A stretch of DNA of 22,648 nucleotides from an uncultured Faecalibacterium sp. (GTDB lineage Bacteria; Bacillota; Clostridia; Oscillospirales; Ruminococcaceae), in contig CAKSZF010000017.1 of the NCBI GenBank assembly GCA_934525405.1, positions 1 through 22,648 on the forward strand, given 5' to 3'. Made by a program: the position numbers and the translations under genes. This document shows, piece by piece, positions 1 through 8,176 of the stretch. The notes under the pieces are model-generated. The model was not told the DNA's origin, made no database searches, and saw only the letters and a program-made list of their open reading frames with translations. Positions within the stretch are counted from its first letter, which is position 1, and each line of letters starts with the position of its first letter.

Positions 1-360
1 CAGCTGTGCGACCACCCGACTGCGGAGGAAATTTACGATAAAGCCGCGCAGGAGTGCCCGAACCTGAGCCTTGGCACTGTGTACCGCAACCTGAACAGTC
101 TGGTGGAGGCTGGGCGGGTGCGCCGGGTATCCATTCCCGGCAAGGCCGACCGCTTTGACCACACTCTGCCGTGGCACAGCCATTTGTACTGCACCGTCTG
201 CGGCGGCGTGACCGATGCAGAGGTGGACGGAAAACAGGTGATGGAGCTGGTCAAAAACCAGAAGGGCAGGGTGCAGGACTGCGCCGTGGTACTGCTTGGC
301 GTGTGCGAAGAATGCTGCCGCAAGCAGGATGCAGAGGCGGCAGCGGCAGAACAGGCATAA
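1..360 (+). CDS. Fur-family metalloregulator, PerR-like (5' end missing)
   Basis: The reading frame is open from base 1 and stops at 358-360, so the N-terminal part of the winged helix lies outside the window. The visible part starts near the end of the DNA-binding domain (recognition-helix segment LSLGTVYRNLNSL) and continues into the dimerisation and metal-binding domain. It has two CxxC pairs (YCTVC and VCEEC), the structural zinc site of the family. The regulatory-site residues also fit: the D of RFD (codon at 157), H at 175 and H at 181 have PerR D85/H91/H93 spacing, and D at 214 matches PerR D104, where Fur usually has Glu. That favours a peroxide-sensing PerR over Fur or Zur. The fifth ligand (His37 in Bacillus PerR) is not visible. 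The short Ala/Glu-rich C-terminus is unremarkable. Family assignment is firm; the PerR subtype is inferred. Confidence 0.9.
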   Translation, partial: QLCDHPTAEEIYDKAAQECPNLSLGTVYRNLNSLVEAGRVRRVSIPGKADRFDHTLPWHSHLYCTVCGGVTDAEVDGKQVMELVKNQKGRVQDCAVVLLGVCEECCRKQDAEAAAAEQA

Positions 361-377
361 AATTTGCGTGTTTCCTC

Positions 378-406
378 TTGCCCGCAGCGGCCAAACAGGG
401 TATACT
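378..406 (+). promoter_or_regulatory. Sigma-A-type promoter for miaB
   Basis: TTGCCC at 378-383 and TATACT at 401-406 are separated by exactly 17 bases. The expected transcription start is near 413, giving a leader of about 65 bases before miaB. It lies just after the PerR-like stop codon. No classical PerR box is evident around it. Confidence 0.6.
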
Positions 407-444
407 AAAGAGTGTCTTTTATAAAATAGCAGAAAATAGAGTTT

Positions 445-471
445 CGCCGCACGGGGCTACCCTGCCCGGCG
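445..471 (+). promoter_or_regulatory. Possible leader hairpin next to the miaB ribosome-binding site
   Basis: CGCCG (445-449) can pair with CGGCG (467-471), enclosing an inner GGG (454-456) / CCC (460-462) pairing with a CTA loop. The 3' arm runs straight into the Shine-Dalgarno GGAGAAGG (471-478). It could modulate access to the ribosome-binding site, but in GC-rich DNA such pairings also arise by chance. Confidence 0.25.
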
Positions 472-478
472 GAGAAGG

Positions 479-1870
479 ATGGTTTTTTTGGAATACATTA
501 ACTTTGAACATAATACCGTTGCCGCCGAGCTGGTGCGGCAGACCTACGACACCCCGCCGCTGGCCTTTGTGCATAGCTACGGCTGCCAGCAGAACGTCAA
601 CGACGGCGAGCGCATCAAGGGCGTGTTGGTAGATATCGGATACGGCCTGTGCGATAAGCCGGAGGATGCCGACCTGATCCTGTTCAACACCTGCGCCGTG
701 CGCGAGCACGCCGAGCAGCGAGTGTTCGGCAACGTGGGCGCGCTGAAAGGGCTCAAGGAAAAAAAGCCCGGCCTGATCATCGGCCTGTGCGGCTGCATGG
801 CTAACCAGAAGCACGTTGTGGAAAAGCTGCGCAAGAGCTACCCCTATGTGGATCTGGTGTTCGGCGTGGATGGCATCGACACCCTGCCGCAGCTGATCGC
901 CCAGAAACTGCAAAAGCATAAGCGGGTGCTGCTGGACCCCGCCCAGCGTCCGGTCATCGTGGAGAACATTCCCATCCGGCGCGAGAGCGAGTTCCGCGCA
1001 TGGCTGCCCATCATGTACGGCTGCGACAACTTCTGCACCTACTGCATCGTGCCCTACGTCCGCGGCCGCGAGAAGAGCCGCAAACCCGGCGATATCCTTG
1101 CCGAGTTCCGCAGCCTTGTGGAGGCGGGCTATAAGGAGATTACCCTGCTGGGTCAGAACGTGAACAGCTACGGCAAGGGTCTGGAAGAGCAGATCGATTT
1201 CTCCGACCTGCTCAACCTGCTGTGCACCGTGCCCGGCGATTACCACATCCGCTTTATGACCAGCCACCCAAAGGACGCCAGCCATAAGCTCATTGATACC
1301 ATCGCCGCCCAGCCGAAGCTGTGCAAGCACCTGCATCTGCCGGTGCAGTGCGGCTCCGACCGTCTGCTGGAGCAGATGAACCGCCACTACACGGTGGAGC
1401 AGTATCTGGAACTGATCGATTACGCCCGCAAGACCGTGCCCGGCATCACCTTCTCCAGCGATATCATCGTGGGCTTCCCCGGCGAGACCGAGGAGGACTT
1501 TGTAAAAACGCTGGAACTGGTACGCAAAGTGGGTTATATGCAGCTGTTCACCTTTATCTACTCCAAGCGTACCGGCACCAAGGCTGCCGAAATGCCGGAC
1601 CCTACCCCCCGCAAGGAAAAGACCGACCGCATGACCCGCCTGCTGGCAACGCAGGACGAGATCGCCATGGCGCTGGTCAAGGCGCAGGTAGGGCAGACGG
1701 TCCGGGTGCTGGTGGAAGGTTACGGCCGTAACGAGGGCACCCTTTCCGGCCGGCTGGACAACAACCTGACCGTGGAGTTTGCCGCCGACCCGGCACTGCT
1801 GGGCAGCTACGCGACCGTACATCTTACCGGTGCCCGCGCCACCGTGCTGCTGGGCGAGCTGGAAGCATAA
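479..1870 (+). CDS. miaB: tRNA-2-methylthio-N6-dimethylallyladenosine synthase MiaB
   Basis: Radical-SAM methylthiotransferase that converts i6A37 to ms2i6A37 in tRNAs reading UNN codons. The 463-residue product has the three domains of the family. The N-terminal MTTase domain has cluster cysteines C36 (YGCQQN), C72 (NTCAVRE) and C106 (CGCMANQ). The radical-SAM core has the CX3CX2C motif at C182, C186 and C189, and a TRAM RNA-binding domain covers roughly the last 65 residues. The length is normal. ATG 479 is the only plausible start: the frame is open upstream only to a TAG at 437-439 and has no other start codon, and GGAG at 471-474 serves as ribosome-binding site. It has its own promoter and is followed 61 bases later by the Ric-family gene, the order known from Bacillus. 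MiaA, which makes its substrate, is encoded about 5 kb downstream. The Fe-S enzyme needs an anaerobic or protected cytoplasm. Confidence 0.97.
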   Translation: MVFLEYINFEHNTVAAELVRQTYDTPPLAFVHSYGCQQNVNDGERIKGVLVDIGYGLCDKPEDADLILFNTCAVREHAEQRVFGNVGALKGLKEKKPGLIIGLCGCMANQKHVVEKLRKSYPYVDLVFGVDGIDTLPQLIAQKLQKHKRVLLDPAQRPVIVENIPIRRESEFRAWLPIMYGCDNFCTYCIVPYVRGREKSRKPGDILAEFRSLVEAGYKEITLLGQNVNSYGKGLEEQIDFSDLLNLLCTVPGDYHIRFMTSHPKDASHKLIDTIAAQPKLCKHLHLPVQCGSDRLLEQMNRHYTVEQYLELIDYARKTVPGITFSSDIIVGFPGETEEDFVKTLELVRKVGYMQLFTFIYSKRTGTKAAEMPDPTPRKEKTDRMTRLLATQDEIAMALVKAQVGQTVRVLVEGYGRNEGTLSGRLDNNLTVEFAADPALLGSYATVHLTGARATVLLGELEA

Positions 1871-1931
1871 AAAAAGTGATTCCGGGGCAAACTGCCCCAG
1901 AAAGAATAAAAACAACAAGGAGAACCCAATC

Positions 1932-2339
1932 ATGGATTGCATTGATCTTTTCAAGCGTGCCGCTATGGCACTGCAGACCGACCCCCGCTACGTCATTCTG
2001 GATCAGGCCCGCAAGGCAAACGATAAGGATGAGGAGCTGCAGAACCTGATCGGCGAGTTCAATCTGGCCCGCATGGACCTGAACAACGAGATCGGCAAGA
2101 ACGAGCGCGACGACGCCCGCATCGCTGAACTGAACGAGAAGGTGAACAGCCTCTACGGCCAGATCATGGGCAACGAGGGCATGGTGGCATACAACGAGGC
2201 CAAGCGCGAGTGCGAGAATCTGGTCAACTATATCGACGCCATCATCAACACCGCCATGAACGGCGGCGACCCCATGACCGTGCAGGAGCCTTCTGCCTCC
2301 TGCACCGGCAGCTGCTCCACCTGCGGCGGCTGCCACTAA
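1932..2339 (+). CDS. YlbF/YmcA (Ric) family protein with Fe-S-type cysteine tail
   Basis: A 135-residue, mostly helical protein of the YlbF/YmcA family (Com_YlbF fold). In Bacillus, RicA (YmcA), RicF (YlbF) and RicT (YaaT) form a complex that carries [4Fe-4S] clusters and acts with RNase Y in mRNA processing, affecting competence, biofilm formation and sporulation. Here the helical body (about residues 5-112) is followed by a tail with C124, C128, C131 and C134 in CX3CX2CX2C spacing, a strong candidate Fe-S or metal ligand set. ATG 1932 is preceded by AAGGAG (1917-1922) at 9 bases. The frame extends further upstream into miaB, but that part does not resemble the family. The position between miaB and mutS matches ymcA of Bacillus, so it is probably the RicA orthologue, but RicF cannot be excluded from sequence alone. 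A terminator follows directly. Confidence 0.85.
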   Translation: MDCIDLFKRAAMALQTDPRYVILDQARKANDKDEELQNLIGEFNLARMDLNNEIGKNERDDARIAELNEKVNSLYGQIMGNEGMVAYNEAKRECENLVNYIDAIINTAMNGGDPMTVQEPSASCTGSCSTCGGCH

Positions 2340-2355
2340 GCAGAAATTTCATCGG

Positions 2356-2389
2356 AACGCGGCTGTGCAACACAGACCGCGTTTTGTTT
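2356..2389 (+). terminator. Intrinsic terminator after the Ric-family gene
   Basis: AACGCGGCTGTG (2356-2367) pairs with CACAG-A-CCGCGTT (2371-2383), giving 12 base pairs with one bulged A and a three-base CAA loop. It is followed by TTTTGTTT (2382-2389). It separates miaB and the Ric-family gene from mutS, though some read-through is likely because no clear promoter is visible between here and mutS. Confidence 0.75.
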
Positions 2390-2451
2390 GCACCGGCGGT
2401 TACAGCCCACAAACCGGCTGACGGAACCATACAAGGGAAAGAGGAAAAACC

Positions 2452-5067
2452 ATGGCAGAGCTTTCGCCCATGATGCAGCAGTATCTTGAGATCAAAAACC
2501 AACATAAGGACGAAATCCTTTTTTACCGCATCGGCGATTTTTACGAGATGTTCTTCGACGATGCCGTCACGGCCTCCCGGGAGCTGGACCTTACCCTTAC
2601 CGGCAAGCAGTGCGGCCTTGCGGAGCGCGCCCCCATGTGCGGCGTGCCCTTCCACAGCTACGAGGGCTATGTAGCGCGCCTGATCGCCAAGGGCTATAAG
2701 GTCGCCATCTGCGAGCAGGTGGAGGACCCTGCCAAGGCGAAGGGGCTTGTCAAGCGGGATATCATCCGGGTGGTCACCCCCGGTACGGTCATTGAAAGCA
2801 GTATGCTGCAGGACGACCGCAACAACTATATTGCCAGCCTGTACCTCAAGGGCAAAAAGGCCGGTCTGTGCTTTGCGGATGTTTCCACCGGTACGGCGCA
2901 TATCACCGAACTGACGGCGGATAAGATCGCCCCGGCGGTCATTACCGAGCTGTGCCGCTACCATCCCAGCGAGGTGCTGCTGAACCCCGGTCTGCTGGAC
3001 TGCCGCGAGGTGACCGCCTACATCAAAAAGAACATGAGCTGCTCGGTGGAGCTGGTCGAGGACGAGCGCTATGCGCCAGGGCTGGTGGCCTCTGCGCTGG
3101 AAGAGCAGTTTGGCCGCGACTGGCCGCAGACCACTGGCATAGCCGCCGAGGGCTTGGTGCGCTTTGCTATGGCCGCACTGCTGGAATATCTGCACGATAC
3201 CCAGATCAAGGGCGTGGAGCGGTTAAAGACCGTCATTACTTACAACGAAGCCCAGTTCATGCGGCTTTCGCCGGTCACCCGGGCAAACCTTGAACTGACC
3301 GAGACCCTGCGCGGGCGCGAAAAGCGCGGCACCCTGCTTTGGGTGCTGGATAAGACCAGCACCGCCATGGGCAAGCGGATGCTGCGCAGCTGGATCGAGC
3401 AACCGCTTATTTCCAGCCAGCTTATCAACCACCGCCTGAACGCCGTGGAGGCGCTGGTGCGCCAGACTATGGTGCGCGGCGACCTGACCGAAGAACTGCA
3501 CTACATCGCGGATCTGGAACGACTGATGACCCGCACGGTGTACGGCTCTGCCACTCCCAAGGAGATCTACACCCTTGCCCAGACCTGCGACCGCCTGCCC
3601 AGTCTGCGCAAGCAGGCTGAGGGCTGCAGCTGCCCGGAGCTTTCCGAGCTTGCCGCCGGCATCGACCCGCTGGAGGATATCAAGGCGCGCATTTATGCCG
3701 CAGTAGACCCGGACGCCCCCTCCACCCTCAAGGATGGCGGCGTCATCGCCAAGGGCTACCACGCCGAGGTGGACGAGCTGCGCTCCATCCGCGATAACAC
3801 CAAGGGCGTGCTGGCGCAGCTGGAAGCCCGCCTGCGGCAGGAGACTGGCATCCCCAAGCTGAAGATCGGTTATAACCATGTGTTCGGCTACTTCATCGAG
3901 GTGAGCAACTCCTACAAAAACCTTGTGCCGGAGACCTATATCCGCAAGCAGACCCTCACCTCCGGCGAACGTTACATCACGCAGGAGCTGAAGGAGCTGG
4001 AAAGCAAAATTCTTGGTGCGCATGAGCGGCTTATCTCGCTGGAGCGCCGCCTGTTTGACGAGCTGCTGGAAAGCATCGGTGCCCAGCTGGATCGCATCCA
4101 GCGCACCGCTAACGCTATTGCACAGCTGGACGTGCTGGCTGCGCTGGCGCAGGTGGCTGCGGAAAACAACTACTGCCGCCCCGTGGTGGACGATAGCGAT
4201 GTGCTGACCATCACCGAAGGACGTCACCCCGTGGTGGAGCAGGTGCTCAAGGGCAGTATGTTCGTGCCCAACGACACCACCCTCAACTGCACCACCGACC
4301 GCTGCCTCATCATCACCGGCCCCAACATGGCGGGTAAATCTACCTATATGCGTCAGAATGCTCTGATTGCCCTGATGGCACAGATCGGCTCCTTTGTGCC
4401 GGCAGCCAGCTGCCATGTGGGTGTGGTGGACGCCATCTTCACCCGCATCGGCGCATCGGACGACCTTGCCGCGGGTCAGTCTACCTTTATGGTGGAGATG
4501 ACCGAGGTAGCCGAAATTCTGAAAAACGCCACCGCCAAAAGCCTTGTGGTCCTGGACGAGATCGGTCGTGGCACCTCCACCTTTGACGGCATGAGCATCG
4601 CCCGCGCCGTGGTGGAGCATATCGCAGACCCTGCCAAGGGGCTGGGCTGCAAGACCCTGTTCGCCACCCACTACCACGAGCTGACCGAGCTGGAAGGCAC
4701 CGTGGAGGGCGTAAAAAACTACAATATTGCGGTCAAAAAGCGTGGCGAGGACATCACCTTCCTGCGGCGTATCGTGCGCGGCCCCGCCGATGACAGCTAC
4801 GGCATCGAGGTGGCAAAGCTGGCCGGTCTGCCCGGCAGCGTGACCCGCCGTGCCCACGAGGTGCTGCGCACGCTGGAAGCCTCTGCTCCCAAAAACAAGG
4901 TGGAGCAGATGGATTTTGACGCGTTGCAGGAGTACAATTCCCCGGCAGTGCCCAGCGAAATGATGGAAAAGCTGGAAGCCGTAGATGTGGAAACGCTTAC
5001 CCCCATTGAAGCGCTGAACTTTTTGTACGAGCTGAAAAAGACCCTCAAGGGCAGCCTGAACGGCTGA
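2452..5067 (+). CDS. mutS: DNA mismatch repair protein MutS
   Basis: Mismatch-recognition ATPase that binds mispairs as a dimer and recruits MutL. The 871-residue length is standard for MutS1. The N-terminal mismatch-reading motif is GDFYEMF, with the Phe-Tyr-Glu wedge at residues 30-32. Connector, lever (about 260-530) and clamp regions follow. The ABC-type ATPase has Walker A GPNMAGKST at 623-631, the signature region STFMVEM, and Walker B ending in D702-E703 followed by IGRGTSTFDG. A C-terminal helix-turn-helix dimerisation region ends the protein. ATG 2452 is preceded by GAAAGAGG (2437-2444). mutL follows after a 34-base gap with its own ribosome-binding site, so the two are almost certainly one transcript. 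This is MutS1 rather than MutS2, because it has the FxE mismatch motif and no Smr domain. Confidence 0.98.
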   Translation: MAELSPMMQQYLEIKNQHKDEILFYRIGDFYEMFFDDAVTASRELDLTLTGKQCGLAERAPMCGVPFHSYEGYVARLIAKGYKVAICEQVEDPAKAKGLVKRDIIRVVTPGTVIESSMLQDDRNNYIASLYLKGKKAGLCFADVSTGTAHITELTADKIAPAVITELCRYHPSEVLLNPGLLDCREVTAYIKKNMSCSVELVEDERYAPGLVASALEEQFGRDWPQTTGIAAEGLVRFAMAALLEYLHDTQIKGVERLKTVITYNEAQFMRLSPVTRANLELTETLRGREKRGTLLWVLDKTSTAMGKRMLRSWIEQPLISSQLINHRLNAVEALVRQTMVRGDLTEELHYIADLERLMTRTVYGSATPKEIYTLAQTCDRLPSLRKQAEGCSCPELSELAAGIDPLEDIKARIYAAVDPDAPSTLKDGGVIAKGYHAEVDELRSIRDNTKGVLAQLEARLRQETGIPKLKIGYNHVFGYFIEVSNSYKNLVPETYIRKQTLTSGERYITQELKELESKILGAHERLISLERRLFDELLESIGAQLDRIQRTANAIAQLDVLAALAQVAAENNYCRPVVDDSDVLTITEGRHPVVEQVLKGSMFVPNDTTLNCTTDRCLIITGPNMAGKSTYMRQNALIALMAQIGSFVPAASCHVGVVDAIFTRIGASDDLAAGQSTFMVEMTEVAEILKNATAKSLVVLDEIGRGTSTFDGMSIARAVVEHIADPAKGLGCKTLFATHYHELTELEGTVEGVKNYNIAVKKRGEDITFLRRIVRGPADDSYGIEVAKLAGLPGSVTRRAHEVLRTLEASAPKNKVEQMDFDALQEYNSPAVPSEMMEKLEAVDVETLTPIEALNFLYELKKTLKGSLNG

Positions 5068-5101
5068 CCGTAAAAATCAACCACAGGGGAGGGAAAAGAC
5101 T

Positions 5102-7237
5102 ATGGCAGTCATCCATGTTCTGGATAAGCATACTGCGGAGCTGATCGCTGCCGGTGAGGTGGTGGAGCGCCCCGCATCGGTGGTCAAGGAGCTGCTGGAA
5201 AACTCCATCGACGCCGGTGCAACGCAGGTCACCGTAAGCATTGAATCCGGCGGCGTAAAGCTGATCGAAATCAGCGATAACGGCACCGGTATTGATGCCG
5301 AGTATATCCCAACGGCCTTCATCCGCCACGCCACCAGTAAAATTGAAAAGCCGGATGACCTGAACAGCATCCACACACTGGGCTTCCGGGGTGAAGCACT
5401 GGCTTCCATTGCCAGCGTGGCGCGGGTAGAGCTGCTCACCCGCACCGAGGTGGACGAGTTTGCCACCTGCTACCGCATCGCCGGCGGCGAGGAGCAGGGC
5501 AGGGAGCCTGCCGCCCGTGCTGTGGGCACCACCATCTGGGTGCAGGACCTGTTCTACAATACCCCCGCCCGCATGAAGTTCCTCAAAAAGGACTCCAGCG
5601 AGGGCACCTTTGTGGCAGATAACGTGGGTCATGTGGCACTCAGCCACCCGGAGGTCAGTGTCAAGTTCATCCGGGAGGGTAAGCTGCAATACGTCACCCC
5701 CGGCGATGGTCAGCTGCGCAGCGCCGCCTATGCGGTGCTGGGGCGTGAGTTCAGCCGCGACCTCATTGAGGTGCACTCCGAGGAAGGGCTGTACCGGGTC
5801 ACCGGTCTGATCACCCCGCCCAAGAGCTGCCGCGCCAGCCGCAGTATGCAGCATTTCTACATCAATGGCCGCTATGTGCGCAACCGTACCATCATGGCGG
5901 GCATGGAAATGGCCTTTAAGGGTACGACCATGCAGGGCAAGTTCCCGGGCGGCATCCTGCTGCTGGAAATGCCCACCGACCTTGTGGACGTCAATGTCCA
6001 CCCTGCTAAGATCGAAGCCCGCTTTGCCCGGGAAAATGACGTGTTCGATGTCGTCTACCATGCGGTCAAGCTGGCGCTGGCACAGCCCGGCACCGGGGAA
6101 CGCCGCTTCACCTTTGAAGCAGACGAAAAAGAAAAAACTGAAAAAGAAAACGATACTCAGAGTGAAAATACTGTAAAGAATAATCGCTTTACAGGACTTT
6201 CCGCCGTCATTCCGGGTCAGGCAGACCCCGGCACGCTGCCCGCGCAGCGCTGGGAAGCTCCGCAGCCGCAGCGCCCCGCTGCTGCTGCGGCGAAAATCCC
6301 CGCTTTTACCGCGAACACCCCGCCGGTACAGCCCGCACAGCCTGCCCGCGTGGCTGCTGCCGTGCCCTCGTGGCGGCAGTCTGGCCCCGCAGAGGATATT
6401 CTGGACCCGGTGGTCACTCTCCACAGCCCGGAAAAGCCGGATGCAACTGAAGTCCAAATCGCACCGCAGCCCTTCCGGGCAGCCGCTGCTGAGGCACAGC
6501 TGGATGTGCACCCGGAGACGGACGCCGCAGCCGACCCGCTGCTGGATCACATGGCGGCATGGAACACCATGCCCGCCGCCCCGGAGATCGAAGCCGCAAC
6601 GGTGCCCTACCAGCCGGAGGAACCCGAGCAGCCGGAACAGCTGGGCTTTGATGTGCCGCAGGGAGAAGAACCGCTGCGGTATGTGGGCGAGGTGTTCCGC
6701 ACCTATATTCTGGCAGAGCGGGGAGACGAGCTGTGTCTAATCGACAAGCACGCCGCCCACGAGCGTCAGCTGTACGAAAAGCTGGCCGCCAACTACGGCA
6801 ATGTGCCCAGCCAGCTGCTGTTGCAGCCCGCCGCCATCGACCTTTCCGCAGAGGAAAAGCAGGCGTTGCTGGAAAACCTCCCCCTGCTGGAAAATGCCGG
6901 GCTGGATGTGGCCGACTTTGGCGGCAGCACCGTACTGCTGCGCGCCGTGCCTGCGGACGTAGAGCCGCAGAATGGCGAGGATCTGCTGGTAGAGATCGCT
7001 GACCGCCTGCTCAAGGGCAGCCGGGACGCGCTGAACGAGCACACCGAGTGGGTACTGCACTCCATCTCCTGCCGCGCCGCCATCAAGGCGGGGGATAAGT
7101 CCTCCCCGCAGGAGCTTATGGCACTGGCCGAGAAGATCCTCTCCGGCGAGGTGCCGCCCTTCTGCCCCCATGGCCGTCCCTGCGTGCTCAAGCTTACCCG
7201 AAAGGAGTTGGAAAAGCAGTTTGGACGCATCGTGTAA
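5102..7237 (+). CDS. mutL: DNA mismatch repair protein MutL, endonuclease type
   Basis: GHKL ATPase that links MutS to strand incision. The N-terminal ATPase (about residues 1-330) shows catalytic E30 and Mg-binding N34 in KELLENSIDAGA, then DNGTGI, HATSKI and GFRGEAL. A low-complexity Ala/Pro/Glu-rich linker of roughly 190 residues (about 335-525) follows. The C-terminal domain has the nuclease motif DKHAAHERQLYE at 548-559, matching DQHAX2EX4E with Lys for Gln. It also has SCRAAIKAGD, CPHGRP at 688-693 and a terminal FGR (707-709), so this MutL should itself nick DNA. That fits an organism without MutH. ATG 5102 follows a GGGGAGGG ribosome-binding site (about 5087-5093). The 711-residue length is above average because of the long linker. 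The 3' end overlaps or abuts miaA. Confidence 0.97.
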   Translation: MAVIHVLDKHTAELIAAGEVVERPASVVKELLENSIDAGATQVTVSIESGGVKLIEISDNGTGIDAEYIPTAFIRHATSKIEKPDDLNSIHTLGFRGEALASIASVARVELLTRTEVDEFATCYRIAGGEEQGREPAARAVGTTIWVQDLFYNTPARMKFLKKDSSEGTFVADNVGHVALSHPEVSVKFIREGKLQYVTPGDGQLRSAAYAVLGREFSRDLIEVHSEEGLYRVTGLITPPKSCRASRSMQHFYINGRYVRNRTIMAGMEMAFKGTTMQGKFPGGILLLEMPTDLVDVNVHPAKIEARFARENDVFDVVYHAVKLALAQPGTGERRFTFEADEKEKTEKENDTQSENTVKNNRFTGLSAVIPGQADPGTLPAQRWEAPQPQRPAAAAAKIPAFTANTPPVQPAQPARVAAAVPSWRQSGPAEDILDPVVTLHSPEKPDATEVQIAPQPFRAAAAEAQLDVHPETDAAADPLLDHMAAWNTMPAAPEIEAATVPYQPEEPEQPEQLGFDVPQGEEPLRYVGEVFRTYILAERGDELCLIDKHAAHERQLYEKLAANYGNVPSQLLLQPAAIDLSAEEKQALLENLPLLENAGLDVADFGGSTVLLRAVPADVEPQNGEDLLVEIADRLLKGSRDALNEHTEWVLHSISCRAAIKAGDKSSPQELMALAEKILSGEVPPFCPHGRPCVLKLTRKELEKQFGRIV

Positions 7238-8171
7238 TGCAAAACCTGCCGTGGTGGCTGTGGTAGGCCCCACCGCTACCGGCAAGACCGCGCTGGGCGT
7301 TGCGCTGGCGCAGCAATTCTCCGGCGAGGTCATCAGCGCCGACTCCATGCAGATCTACAAAGGTCTGGATGTGGGTACCGCCAAGGTCACTCCGCAGGAG
7401 ACCTGCGGCATCCCGCACCACGGCGTGGACATCCTCACCCCAGAAAAGACCTTCAGCGTGGCAGATTTCACCGCGCTGGCAGAGGAGTATATCCAGGATA
7501 TCACCGCCCGGGGGCATCTGCCGCTGCTGGTGGGCGGTACCGGCCTGTATGTGCAAAGCCTTTTATATGGTGTGCGATTCACCGCCGAAAAAGCCCCGGA
7601 CGGCCTGCGCGAGCAGCTGACCGCCGAACTGGAAGCCATCGGCCCGGAAGCCATGTACGCAAAACTGCAAGCCGTGGACCCGGAAGCCGCCGCTGCCATC
7701 CACCCCAATAATAAGGTACGGGTGCTGCGGGCGCTGGAACACTACCGCGCCACCGGCAAGCGTCTCAGCGAACAAAAGGCCGATTCGCTGCCGCCGGAGC
7801 GCCCCTACCGCAGCCTTGTGCTGGGGCTGGATTTCCCGGATCGTGCAGCGCTGTACCGCCGCATCGACCTGCGGGTGGACAAAATGCTGGAGGCCGGGCT
7901 TTTAGCCGAAGCGGAATACGTCTGGCGCAACCGGGATGCTTTCCGCACCGCCGCGCAGGCCATCGGCTATAAAGAATTTTTTCCGTATTTCGAACAGACC
8001 GCCGCGCTGGATGCCTGTACTGAAAAACTCAAACAGGCTTCCCGCAACTACGCCAAGCGCCAGCTGACATGGTTTCGCCACATGGACGGGGTCACATGGC
8101 TGGATGCCGGGGCGGTGGACGTGCGGCAGACCGCCCTGCGCCTGACCCAAGACTTTTTATCGAAAGGATGA
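7221..8171 (+). CDS. miaA: tRNA dimethylallyltransferase MiaA
   Basis: Transfers dimethylallyl from DMAPP to A37 of tRNAs reading UNN codons, giving i6A, the substrate of MiaB encoded upstream. Visible motifs are the P-loop GPTATGKT (residues 16-23 from this start), SADSMQIYKGLDVGTAK, the HHGVDI segment and VGGTGLYVQSLLYG. The start is ambiguous. TTG 7221 gives 316 residues, the usual MiaA size, overlaps mutL by 17 bases and has AAAGGAG at 7201-7207, though spaced a little far at 13 bases. ATG 7170 would add 17 unusual residues and deepen the overlap to 68 bases without a ribosome-binding site. GTG 7251 or 7254 would leave only a few residues before the P-loop. The ATG at 7237 that overlaps the mutL stop is out of frame. 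Translational coupling to mutL is likely. Confidence 0.93.
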   Translation: MDASCNAKPAVVAVVGPTATGKTALGVALAQQFSGEVISADSMQIYKGLDVGTAKVTPQETCGIPHHGVDILTPEKTFSVADFTALAEEYIQDITARGHLPLLVGGTGLYVQSLLYGVRFTAEKAPDGLREQLTAELEAIGPEAMYAKLQAVDPEAAAAIHPNNKVRVLRALEHYRATGKRLSEQKADSLPPERPYRSLVLGLDFPDRAALYRRIDLRVDKMLEAGLLAEAEYVWRNRDAFRTAAQAIGYKEFFPYFEQTAALDACTEKLKQASRNYAKRQLTWFRHMDGVTWLDAGAVDVRQTALRLTQDFLSKG

Positions 8172-8176
8172 TCCTT

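Noticed and set aside
1779..1931. Longer N-terminus for the Ric-family protein
   Set aside because: The added residues overlap miaB and are low in family likeness. AAGGAG at 1917-1922 marks ATG 1932.
2390..2451. Promoter for mutS after the terminator
   Set aside because: TTTGCA and TTACAG resemble -35 elements but no -10 sequence follows at a workable distance. Read-through or an unusual promoter remains possible.
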